The notes below the pieces were generated by a model. That model was not told where the DNA came from. It saw nothing but the letters and a program-made list of their open reading frames with translations, and did not search any database. 7,035 nt of DNA from an uncultured Collinsella sp. GTDB taxonomy: Bacteria > Actinomycetota > Coriobacteriia > Coriobacteriales > Coriobacteriaceae. This document shows positions 1 to 5,576 of this stretch, one piece after another. Location of the stretch: the NCBI GenBank assembly GCA_900545555.1, contig UQZI01000096.1, forward strand, positions 1 to 7,035. The letters are read 5' to 3'. Position 1 is the first letter of the stretch; each line of letters begins with the position of its first letter. The position numbers and the translations under genes are program-made.

Positions 1-938
1 GTTTGAGCACTAGTAAGAACACCGGTGGTATCGAACGCCGGGGTAAAGCTCTCGTCTACCGCGCCGCCCTCTTGCCAAAACATCGTCGTAAAGCCCAGGT
101 CGTCGGCATGGTCGAGCACCTGCTCATACTCCTCGCGCGTCACGGCGCGCGCCAGGTCGCCGCCTTGTTCGCGCATGAGTGCATTGGGCGTGTACTGGTT
201 CATGACCGAGATCGGCACGTCGCCCACCGTCTGCCACACCAGGTCTAACACGCGGCACGAATCGTCGGCATGCCCCGGCAGCACCAGGTGACGCACGATC
301 ATGCCGCGCTTCATGAGCCCGTCCTCGTCCACCAGCTCTCCCCCGCGGCGATCGATCTCGCGAGCCATCTGGGCCAGACCCGACACGGCCACGCGCGGGT
401 AGTCCTTAATATGAGAAAGCGACTGCGCAAGCCCCGCGTCGGCATACTTAAAGTCGGTAAGCCACACGTCGACCAGATCGCCGAGCGCTGCCACGGCACT
501 CGCCCGCTCATAGCCGCTCGTGTTGTAGACGATCGGGATGTCCAGCCCGCGCTCCCGAGCTGCGGCAATCGCGGCCGGCAGCAGGTGAGCATAATGCGTC
601 GCCGTCACCAGATTGATGTTATTGGCACCTTGGTCCTGCAGCTCCAGCATAATCTCGACCAGGCGCTCGGGCGAAATCTCAAGCCCGAAATTGCCCGTCG
701 AGATCTCGTGGTTCTGGCAATAGATACATTTGAGCGAGCAGCCGCTAAAGAAGATCGTGCCCGAACCGGCCTCGCCCGAGATAGGCGGCTCCTCCCACAT
801 ATGGAGCGCCGCGCGGGCCACCTTGAGCGTGTCATCGGCACCGCATACGCCGTGCGCACCCTCGTCGCGCACCGCACCGCAACGGCGCGGACACAAATGG
901 CAGGCGGGCGAAAAAAGTTCGGTCAACGGCGTCGGCAT
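1..938 (-). CDS. Radical SAM protein, PflX/COG1313 type (3' end beyond window)
   Basis: This is a partial gene: 312 codons are visible from ATG 938 to the left edge with no stop. Four cysteines near the N-terminus (C13, C16, C20, C32; CHLCPRRC then GVCG) look like a metal-binding knuckle. The radical SAM cluster motif CSLKCIYC follows (C67, C71, C74), and the family signature SVMNQYTP lies near residues 244-251. The family is related to pyruvate formate-lyase activating enzymes and is expected to cleave S-adenosylmethionine with a 4Fe-4S cluster in the cytoplasm; its substrate is not established. The closing segment FWQEGGAVDESFTPAFDTTG resembles the usual family C-terminus, so the stop is probably just outside. 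The start is supported by GGAG at 948-951, 9 nt upstream. A perfect TTGACA reads on this strand at 1050-1045, but its -10 partner (GACGAT, 1027-1022) is weak. No glycyl-radical enzyme is visible nearby. Confidence 0.9.
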   Translation of the reverse strand, partial: MPTPLTELFSPACHLCPRRCGAVRDEGAHGVCGADDTLKVARAALHMWEEPPISGEAGSGTIFFSGCSLKCIYCQNHEISTGNFGLEISPERLVEIMLELQDQGANNINLVTATHYAHLLPAAIAAARERGLDIPIVYNTSGYERASAVAALGDLVDVWLTDFKYADAGLAQSLSHIKDYPRVAVSGLAQMAREIDRRGGELVDEDGLMKRGMIVRHLVLPGHADDSCRVLDLVWQTVGDVPISVMNQYTPNALMREQGGDLARAVTREEYEQVLDHADDLGFTTMFWQEGGAVDESFTPAFDTTGVLTSAQ

Positions 939-1038
939 AAAAACATGCTCCAAAACAACGATTCAGCAGCTCAAACGTAAAGGGACCAACCGCACAGACG
1001 GCTCGAGCCCAAGGCGCCGTAATCGTCCGACACGATTT

Positions 1039-1066
1039 TTGTAATGTCAAGACTGGAATCGATAAA
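1039..1066 (+). promoter_or_regulatory. Possible promoter of the 6S-like RNA
   Basis: TTGTAA (1039-1044) and GATAAA (1061-1066) are separated by 16 nt and resemble -35 and -10 boxes. They would place the RNA start near 1073, which is where the predicted closing stem begins (C1073 pairing G1201). Both boxes are imperfect, and the region overlaps the possible divergent promoter of the radical SAM gene. Confidence 0.25.
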
Positions 1067-1232
1067 GTGCCGCTTTATGATGTAGGTATTCCGCCCCCCG
1101 CGGAGCAACTGGGTGAACCGTCGCGTTTATTTAGGGAGCCCACACAGTCGTACCTAGTACAGGTATCCTTCGTTGTTAAGGACGCTGGAACAGTCGATGA
1201 GGGCACCCACCTGTTTTAGGTGGGTTCATTTT
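1067..1232 (+). ncRNA. ssrS: Probable 6S-like regulatory RNA
   Basis: This gene-free stretch can fold into a long, bulged rod. The 5' side (1067-1093, GTGCC, then CTTTATGAT, then TTCCG) pairs in order with the 3' side (TGGAA 1186-1190, then 1193-1201, then GGCAC 1202-1206). An upper stem CTGGGT (1109-1114) can pair with ACCTAG (1152-1157). The opening between the stems carries a small hairpin on its 3' side (TCCTT 1166-1170, AAGGA 1178-1182), as in known 6S RNAs. The rod is followed directly by an intrinsic terminator whose CACCCACCT/AGGTGGGTTC sequence resembles 3' ends of 6S genes. 6S RNA mimics an open promoter and binds sigma-A RNA polymerase in stationary phase. The 5' end is uncertain (1067 or about 1073). 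Local alternative hairpins (TACCT 1151-1155 with AGGTA 1161-1165; CCGC 1091-1094 with GCGG 1100-1103) compete. Other possibilities are another small RNA or a leader for the downstream gene. The assignment was made by eye without a covariance model. Confidence 0.55.
1205..1232 (+). terminator. Intrinsic terminator of the 6S-like RNA
   Basis: ACCCACCT (1205-1212) and AGGTGGGT (1218-1225) form an 8-bp perfect GC-rich stem with a GTTTT loop. TCATTTT follows as a U-rich tail. It separates the upstream transcript from the transferase gene starting about 230 nt later. Confidence 0.8.
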
Positions 1233-1462
1233 CGTAACGTGGGGGGTGGTTTTCATTTGCCGAAAACCACCATTACAGCCCATATGGATCCCCGCCGGTA
1301 TCCCGACAATCCATCGACAACATCCCAATATCTGGTAAGCGCGTGATTATCGCTGCGTGCAATTCCATGCACCCCCCTTGGTCGAGTATTATGGTTCGGC
1401 TATGCCCTTTGCGCTTAGCAACCTTTGACCTTTTCCTTCGACGCTTGGCGGTTTTTAGATTC
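1233..1462. other. Gene-free leader region of the membrane transferase
   Basis: Apart from the palindrome at 1245-1271, I see no gene or RNA structure here. TATTAT at 1387-1392 could be a -10 box for the downstream gene, but no good -35 lies 16-18 nt upstream. The frame of the downstream gene stays open back to GTG 1343, so part of this stretch could be an N-terminal extension. Confidence 0.4.
1245..1271. repeat. Perfect palindrome, 10-bp arms, sharing GGTGGTTTTC with the dispersed repeat
   Basis: GGTGGTTTTC (1245-1254) and GAAAACCACC (1262-1271) are exact inverted repeats around a 7-nt loop. The 10-mer GGTGGTTTTC also occurs at the edge of the palindromic repeat at 4178-4187. Here the arm order is reversed and the CACAAAGG core is missing, so it may be a decayed or unrelated element. 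It lies 13 nt past the 6S terminator tail and could act as a second transcription barrier. Confidence 0.6.
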
Positions 1463-2662
1463 ATGGCTTCATCCCCGAGCTACATACCGTATCTATGCGT
1501 GGCAGCGGCGGCCTTTATCACGACCTTCCTCACGGTGCCCCTGGTCAAGCGCTTGGCAATTAAGCTCGACGCCGTCGACTATCCTTCTAAGCGCCGCATC
1601 AACACCAAGCCCATCCCGCGTTTGGGCGGAACGGCGGTGTTTTTGGGCCTGGTCGTTGCCTGTATTGTGCAGATCCTAGGCACCTGGTACCTGGGTTGGC
1701 CGCCCGTTTTGGTGCCCCACCCCCGTCTGCACATCAGCTACCCCATACTTGCGCTTTCTTTTACCGTCATCTTTGCGACCGGCGCAATCGACGACGTCTT
1801 CCAGCTCAAGCCCAAGCAAAAGCTGGCCGGCCAGGTCCTCGCCGCGTTCATCGCTTGCTTGGGCGGCCTGCGCATCGGCGTCATCGTCAACCCGTTTGCC
1901 CCCGGCGAAATCATGCTCGGATGGCTCGCCTACCCCATCACCATTGTCTACCTGGTGGCGTTCACCAACATCATCAACCTTATCGACGGCCTCGACGGTC
2001 TGGCCACGGGTATCTGCGGCATCGCGTCGTTCACCATGTTTTCGGTCGCCGTGCTCTCGGGCCGCATCGACGCCGCCGCGCTCTCCATTGCACTCTTTGG
2101 CTCGTGCCTCGCCTTTTTGCGCTATAACTTCAACCCCGCGAGCATCTTCTTGGGCGACTCGGGGTCGCTGCTTCTGGGCTTTGCGTTGGGTTCCATCTCG
2201 CTGCTCAACGTGAGCCGCACCGCCGCACTCACCTCGCTCATCATCCCGCTCATCGTGGCCGGCGTGCCCATCATCGACACGTTTAGTGCCATCGTGCGCC
2301 GCAAGCGCGCCCACATTAGCATCGGGCAGGCCGACAAGGGCCATATCCACCACCGCCTCATTCAAGAGGGCTACAACCAAAAGCAGGCCGTACTGCTCAT
2401 CTATGCCTGGTGCATCATGCTTTCGGCCGGCGCCGCCGCCATCAATCAGGTCGAGGTCCCCATGCGCGTCCTCATCTTTACCGTGCTCGCCATTGGCTCG
2501 GCGGCCTTCGCCAAGCACCTGCACCTGTTTGAACCTGTGCTACGCCACCATTACAACAAGCGCACACACGAAGACGAGCTGGTAACCCCCGACGATCCCG
2601 CCTTTAAACAGGAGGAGCAGGCAGCCGAGGAACGTAAAGAAGAGCGCCACCACAAGCTCTAG
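1463..2662 (+). CDS. Polyprenyl-phosphate GlcNAc-1-phosphate transferase family (WecA/TagO/MraY-like)
   Basis: This 399-residue integral membrane enzyme should transfer a sugar-1-phosphate from a UDP-sugar to undecaprenyl phosphate, the first step of teichoic-acid-like, capsule or other lipid-linked glycan synthesis. Many hydrophobic segments span most of the protein. Family motifs appear in order: GAIDDVFQLKPKQK (D110, D111, Mg2+/substrate site), NIINLIDGLDGLA (N169 to A181), NPASIFLGDSGS (224-235), and the WecA/TagO-type HIHHRL (294-299). The last 40 residues are hydrophilic and rich in E, K and H, probably a cytoplasmic tail. The HxHH motif and NIINLIDGLDGL fit WecA/TagO better than true MraY. 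The start is not certain: ATG 1463 matches the usual family N-terminus but has no clear Shine-Dalgarno sequence. GTG 1343, ATG 1367 and ATG 1391 are in frame and would add a cationic extension of up to 40 residues. No glycan cluster adjoins it, so the sugar and final polymer cannot be named. Confidence 0.9.
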   Translation: MASSPSYIPYLCVAAAAFITTFLTVPLVKRLAIKLDAVDYPSKRRINTKPIPRLGGTAVFLGLVVACIVQILGTWYLGWPPVLVPHPRLHISYPILALSFTVIFATGAIDDVFQLKPKQKLAGQVLAAFIACLGGLRIGVIVNPFAPGEIMLGWLAYPITIVYLVAFTNIINLIDGLDGLATGICGIASFTMFSVAVLSGRIDAAALSIALFGSCLAFLRYNFNPASIFLGDSGSLLLGFALGSISLLNVSRTAALTSLIIPLIVAGVPIIDTFSAIVRRKRAHISIGQADKGHIHHRLIQEGYNQKQAVLLIYAWCIMLSAGAAAINQVEVPMRVLIFTVLAIGSAAFAKHLHLFEPVLRHHYNKRTHEDELVTPDDPAFKQEEQAAEERKEERHHKL

Positions 2663-2723
2663 GGTAAGCTGCCGAGAATGTGCCAAGGCATCGCTGACCA
2701 AGTGCAACTACATCGCATCAATC

Positions 2724-2762
2724 GCGTAAGCCACCCCTTGCCAGCCCCTCGCCTACTTACGC
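2724..2762. repeat. 7-bp inverted repeat upstream of trpS
   Basis: GCGTAAG (2724-2730) and CTTACGC (2756-2762) are exact inverted repeats enclosing 25 nt of C-rich sequence in the 159-bp gap before trpS. It may be a leader hairpin or an operator, or chance. I see no T-box signature in the gap. Confidence 0.3.
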
Positions 2763-2811
2763 CCCGCCCCTCCAATAAACGCGTTATCATCTTGACCCAT
2801 GAACATACGTT

Positions 2812-2816
2812 AGGAG
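2812..2816 (+). promoter_or_regulatory. Ribosome binding site fixing the trpS start
   Basis: AGGAG lies 5 nt before ATG 2822. The frame is open upstream to ATG 2678, but that start has no such site and adds 48 residues unlike the family. Confidence 0.85.
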
Positions 2817-2821
2817 CAATC

Positions 2822-3871
2822 ATGCCAAACGAGAACAGCTACGAAGTCGCGCTGCAAAAGAGCAACGCCATTCGCGAGGGCCTGGCCAAGACGCCCGAGA
2901 AGTTCACCATGCTTACCGGCGACCGCCCCACCGGACGCTTGCACCTAGGCCACTACTTTGGCACCCTCAAGGGCCGCGTGGAGCTGCAGAACATGGGCGC
3001 CAAGACCAACGTGCTCATCGCCGACTACCAGGTCATCACCGACCGCGACACCACCGAGCACATCCAGGACAACGTGTACAACATGGTCATGGACTACCTT
3101 GCCTGCGGCATCGACCCCGACAAGACCATGATCTACGCGCACTCCGCCGTGCCCGCCGCAAACCAGCTCATGCTGCCGTTCCTGTCGCTGGTGTCCGAGG
3201 CCGAGCTGGCGCGCAACCCCACGGTTAAGGCCGAGATGGAGGCCTCGGGCCACGAGCTCACCGGCCTTCTGCTCACCTACCCGGTGCACCAGGCCTGCGA
3301 CATCCTGTTCTGCAAGGGCAATGTGGTGCCCGTCGGCCGCGACCAGCTGCCGCATATCGAGCTCACCCGCACCATCGCCCGACGCTTTAACAACCGCTAC
3401 GGCAAGGTGTTCCCCGAGGTCGACGCACTGCTGTCCGAGACCCCGCTGCTGCCCGGTCTGGACGGTCGCAAGATGAGCAAGAGCTACGGCAACGCCATCA
3501 ACATCTCGATGACCGCCGAGGAGACGGCCAAGCGCATCAAGAAGAGCCAGACCGATTCCGAGCGCATGATCACGTTCGATCCCGAGAACCGTCCCGGCGT
3601 GTCCGGCCTGCTTTCGACGGCCGCCATCTGCACCGGCCGTTCCGAGTTCGAGATTGCCGAGGAGATTGGCATGGGCGGCTCCGGCCAGCTCAAGAAGTAC
3701 GTGACCGAGGCCGTCAACGAGTACTTCGCACCGATCCGCGAGCGTCGCCAGCGCTACGAGAACGATCTGGACTATGTGAAGGACGTCCTGCACGAGGGCA
3801 ACCGTCGCGCCAACGAGATCGCCGAGCAGACCTTGGCCGAGGTACGGGACGCCATGGGCATGGTGTACTAG
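2822..3871 (+). CDS. trpS: Tryptophan--tRNA ligase
   Basis: The 349-residue class I aminoacyl-tRNA synthetase activates tryptophan with ATP and charges tRNA-Trp in the cytoplasm. The HIGH-type signature appears as PTGRLHLGHYFG (residues 36-47), preceded by TGD. The family segment VGRDQLPHIELTR (171-183) and the KMSKS loop GRKMSKSYGN (215-224) follow; the C-terminal helical part is complete and the length is normal. About 28 residues precede the Rossmann fold, somewhat more than in E. coli TrpRS. The nucleotide loop reads GDRPTG where the E. coli type has GIQPTG, which resembles TrpRS of some Gram-positive bacteria. The gene starts 159 nt after the transferase stop on the same strand. Whether it has its own promoter is unclear; TATCAT at 2785-2790 is a possible -10 without a good -35. 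Confidence 0.97.
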   Translation: MPNENSYEVALQKSNAIREGLAKTPEKFTMLTGDRPTGRLHLGHYFGTLKGRVELQNMGAKTNVLIADYQVITDRDTTEHIQDNVYNMVMDYLACGIDPDKTMIYAHSAVPAANQLMLPFLSLVSEAELARNPTVKAEMEASGHELTGLLLTYPVHQACDILFCKGNVVPVGRDQLPHIELTRTIARRFNNRYGKVFPEVDALLSETPLLPGLDGRKMSKSYGNAINISMTAEETAKRIKKSQTDSERMITFDPENRPGVSGLLSTAAICTGRSEFEIAEEIGMGGSGQLKKYVTEAVNEYFAPIRERRQRYENDLDYVKDVLHEGNRRANEIAEQTLAEVRDAMGMVY

Positions 3872-3896
3872 GCAAAGCGCCTTCGCACAACATAGA

Positions 3897-3918
3897 CGGT
3901 GAGGCTGAATCCTCACCG
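3897..3918 (+). terminator. First hairpin after trpS
   Basis: CGGTGAGG (3897-3904) and CCTCACCG (3911-3918) form a perfect 8-bp stem with a CTGAAT loop, 25 nt after the trpS stop. There is no U-rich tail, so it may be a 3'-end stabiliser as much as a terminator. Confidence 0.5.
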
Positions 3919-3923
3919 AAACA

Positions 3924-3965
3924 GGAACAGGCCCGCTGGCAGATAGTTGCCAGCGGGCCTGTTCC
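3924..3965 (+). terminator. Second, 18-bp perfect hairpin after trpS
   Basis: The arms 3924-3941 and 3948-3965 are perfectly complementary over 18 bp (core GGCCCGCTGGCA) with a 6-nt GATAGT loop. It begins 5 nt after the first hairpin. It is probably the 3' end of the trpS transcript, but no T-run follows, so it is not a textbook intrinsic terminator. Confidence 0.6.
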
Positions 3966-4018
3966 CGAAGTACACCGTTGAATCGCACAGAGGGGAGGAA
4001 TGCGAATCAAACTCAACA

Positions 4019-4050
4019 GGGCAGGCTTTTTCATCGCCTATTGCCTGCTC
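4019..4050. repeat. Inverted repeat in the convergent gap
   Basis: GGGCAGGC (4019-4026) and GCCTGCTC (4043-4050) pair over 8 bp with one G-T wobble, enclosing a 16-nt loop that starts with TTTTT. Its role is unknown; it could stop or slow transcription entering the gap. Confidence 0.35.
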
Positions 4051-4145
4051 CGTTGCTGAAAACAATATAGTTCACCGTGGTTTACTTTGCTGCGACAAAC
4101 CGCGCCGCCATACCTTCTCCATAAGTTAACCTCGGTAAACCTGCC

Positions 4146-4186
4146 AAAACCACCACAAAGGGGATAGGCACCTTTGTGGTGGTTTT
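4146..4186. repeat. Dispersed palindromic repeat, copy A; likely terminator of the MGMT-like gene
   Basis: AAAACCACCACAAAGG (4146-4161) and its exact complement (4171-4186) form a 16-bp stem around the loop GGATAGGCA. It lies 16 nt past the stop of the minus-strand MGMT-like gene; on that strand the stem ends in TTTT. A further CTGCC (4141-4145) and GGCAG (4193-4197) can extend the stem after an internal bulge. GTTAAC sits at 4125-4130, 15 nt before the left arm. Confidence 0.9.
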
Positions 4187-4202
4187 CGCCACGGCAGAGC
4201 CG

Positions 4203-4523
4203 CTAGAGCCCCACTGGCCAGCGACAGACGGCCAAGTCGACGTGCATGTCATCCTTAAACGCCACACCCTCCCCTAACAAAAGCTCACGTTGAGCATCGG
4301 GACCGCCAAAAGCAAAACCCTCGCATATGTGCCCGTCGGCAAACACCACGCGGTGACAGGGAATCTCGCCAGGGCGAGGATTACTATGCAGGGCATACCC
4401 CACGTACCGCGCACTTCGTGGACGACCGGCAAGCAGAGCCACCTGACCATACGTGGCGACCATCCCCTCGGGGATTTGCTCGACCACCTCGTACACCCGC
4501 TCAAAAAAGCCCTCAGACGCCAT
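4203..4523 (-). CDS. Single-domain MGMT-like protein (O6-alkylguanine-DNA alkyltransferase family)
   Basis: The 106-residue protein consists only of the DNA-binding/active-site domain of the Ogt/MGMT family, which removes or flags alkyl groups on O6 of guanine. Visible are the helix-turn-helix segment VATYGQVALLAGRPRSARYV (22-41), the hinge-like ALHSNP (44-49) and the active-site motif IPCHRVV (54-60) with the acceptor Cys56 present. Full-length enzymes are about 160-180 residues and have an extra N-terminal domain, absent here. Alkyltransferase-like (ATL) proteins of similar size often replace this cysteine with tryptophan; this one keeps it, so real transferase activity is possible but unproven. 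The start ATG 4523 has AAGGGAG at 4530-4536, 6 nt upstream; the longer frame to 4562 would run into repeat copy B. It is bracketed by repeat copies A and B and sits after degV on the same strand. Confidence 0.9.
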   Translation of the reverse strand: MASEGFFERVYEVVEQIPEGMVATYGQVALLAGRPRSARYVGYALHSNPRPGEIPCHRVVFADGHICEGFAFGGPDAQRELLLGEGVAFKDDMHVDLAVCRWPVGL

Positions 4524-4529
4524 TGCTCG

Positions 4530-4536
4530 CTCCCTT
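4530..4536 (-). promoter_or_regulatory. Ribosome binding site fixing the MGMT-like start
   Basis: On the minus strand this reads AAGGGAG, 6 nt before ATG 4523. It favours that start over the in-frame ATG at 4562. Confidence 0.8.
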
Positions 4537-4552
4537 CCACCCGGAATAGCAT

Positions 4553-4592
4553 AAACCACCACAAAGGTGCCTGTCCCCTTTGTGGTGGTTTT
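4553..4592. repeat. Dispersed palindromic repeat, copy B (inverted); likely degV terminator
   Basis: AAACCACCACAAAGG (4553-4567) and its exact complement (4577-4591) form a 15-bp stem around TGCCTGTCC. The loop read on the minus strand is GGACAGGCA, one base from copy A, so this copy lies in opposite orientation. It begins 10-11 nt past the degV stop. The flank CCTGCCAAAACC is shared with copy A, and GTTAAC lies at 4606-4611, overlapping the last degV codons. Confidence 0.9.
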
Positions 4593-4602
4593 GGCAGGTG
4601 GG

Positions 4603-5457
4603 CTAGTTAACGGGCTGGAAGAAGGCCACGGCTACGGCGCCGGGGCCTACATGGGTGCCGATGGTGGCACCGATGGTGTGAACGGGCAGTTCGCCCTCGG
4701 TGTGGCCAGCCCACAGTGCCGCGCTGTCCTCGATATACTTCTTGAGCACCGCATCCGAAAGGCCCGTATAGCCGAGCGCCAGCGGCATGGAAAAGTCGAT
4801 GCCGCCCGCTTTTTCGACCTTTTGGTTCAGCAGGTTGCGGCCGTTCTTGGAACCACGCGCCTTGCCCAGCTGCACGATCAGACCGTCCTCGGCAGCCACA
4901 ACGGGCTTTACGTTGAGCAGCGTGCCCACGGCGCCGGCAGCAGCAGACAGGCGACCGCCGCGCACCAGGTACTCCAGCGTCTCGAGCAGACCAATAACCA
5001 CCACGCGGTCACGGACGGCCTCGACAGCCGCCGCGATCTGGGCCGCGCCCTGGCCCTCGTCCACTAGGCGCAGGGCATACTCGACCAGCACGCGCTCACC
5101 CAGGGTAACGTTATTGCTATCAACCACATACACGTCGCCGCCCGGCGCCTCGGCAAGTGCGGTACGGGCGCTCTGATTGGTCCCCGAAAGTTTGGCACCC
5201 ACGGTAATAATCACCGCCTCGTCGCCGGCCTCACGTGCTTCGGCAATCGCCTGCGAAAACGCGTACGGGTTGACCTGGCCGGTCTTGGGCAGCTCGTCGC
5301 GCTCCACAAGCATCTCGTAAAAGCGCTGGTGATCGATGTCGACGCCATCCATATACACATCGGTGCCAAAGGTGACGGACAGCGGCAGAACACGCAGAGC
5401 GGGGTGCTCCGCCGGCGACATATCGCTGGCGGAATCGGTAATAATGCGGACGGACAT
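4603..5457 (-). CDS. DegV family protein (fatty-acid-binding, FakB-like)
   Basis: The 284-residue cytoplasmic protein belongs to the DegV/FakB family, whose members bind a fatty acid and, in characterised cases, present it to the kinase FakA for phosphorylation and use in phospholipid synthesis. Signatures: the N-terminal ITDSASD (6-12), KTGQVNP (58-64), the LSGT loop (90-93), LEYLVRGGRLS (161-171) and the C-terminal IGTHVGPGAVAVAF (266-279). Length is normal. ATG 5457 is chosen because AAAGGA lies at 5464-5469, 6 nt upstream; the frame extends to 5505 without a comparable site. It follows the MarR gene on the same strand with a 119-nt gap, and ends just before repeat copy B. No FakA-type kinase gene is in the window, and the bound lipid cannot be told from sequence. 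Confidence 0.93.
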   Translation of the reverse strand: MSVRIITDSASDMSPAEHPALRVLPLSVTFGTDVYMDGVDIDHQRFYEMLVERDELPKTGQVNPYAFSQAIAEAREAGDEAVIITVGAKLSGTNQSARTALAEAPGGDVYVVDSNNVTLGERVLVEYALRLVDEGQGAAQIAAAVEAVRDRVVVIGLLETLEYLVRGGRLSAAAGAVGTLLNVKPVVAAEDGLIVQLGKARGSKNGRNLLNQKVEKAGGIDFSMPLALGYTGLSDAVLKKYIEDSAALWAGHTEGELPVHTIGATIGTHVGPGAVAVAFFQPVN

Positions 5458-5463
5458 AGCGAA

Positions 5464-5469
5464 TCCTTT
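5464..5469 (-). promoter_or_regulatory. Ribosome binding site fixing the degV-family start
   Basis: On the minus strand this reads AAAGGA, 6 nt before ATG 5457. It selects the start that gives the family-typical N-terminus MSVRIITDSASD. Confidence 0.8.
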
Positions 5470-5576
5470 CTTGCGCAGGTCTCGCGCAGGGAATTTTGAC
5501 AGCAATGTCCCGGCACGGCGTACGCGCTCAAACGGGACGATGCAGTTCTTGGCTGAAAGCTAGCTCCAGCGCGGCT

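Larger units (their letters stand above)
3872..4202. other. Convergent intergenic stretch between trpS and the MGMT-like gene
   Basis: The 331-bp gap separates two convergent genes. It holds two adjacent hairpins after trpS, an 8-bp stem (4019-4026 with 4043-4050) and palindromic repeat copy A. GGTTTAC (4079-4085) and GTAAACC (4135-4141) are also inverted repeats, 49 nt apart. I find no convincing gene. Confidence 0.6.

Noticed and set aside
270..980. Plus-strand open frame of 236 codons at the left end
   Set aside because: It is antisense to the radical SAM gene, whose cysteine motifs and ribosome binding site are clear on the minus strand.
1091..1103. C-rich hairpin loop resembling the actinobacterial 6C RNA motif
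   Set aside because: 6C RNAs have two such C-loop hairpins. Only one short 4-6-bp stem is present here, and it competes with the rod-like 6S fold.
1110..1125. GGGTGAACCGTCGCG, resembling the T-box antiterminator sequence
   Set aside because: The match is imperfect, the rest of the T-box architecture is not visible, and the terminator and downstream gene are not placed as expected.
1273..1464. Small lysine/arginine-rich open frame on the minus strand upstream of the transferase
   Set aside because: There is no ribosome binding site or recognisable family, and it overlaps the leader of the transferase gene.
1676..2524. Minus-strand open frame of 282 codons across the transferase gene
   Set aside because: It is an antisense shadow of a gene with all family motifs. 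The translation is a low-complexity mix of D, G, A, E and R without a domain.
2945..3988. Long open frame of 347 codons on the minus strand across trpS
   Set aside because: It is antisense to a clear trpS gene. Its composition (rich in V, H, A, G, L) is what the GC-biased complement of codons produces, and it has no recognisable domain.
4000..4059. Short plus-strand frame of 19 codons after a GGGGAGGA sequence
   Set aside because: The purine-rich sequence is only about 1-2 nt from the ATG, too close for normal initiation. The peptide has no recognisable feature, though a leader peptide is not excluded.
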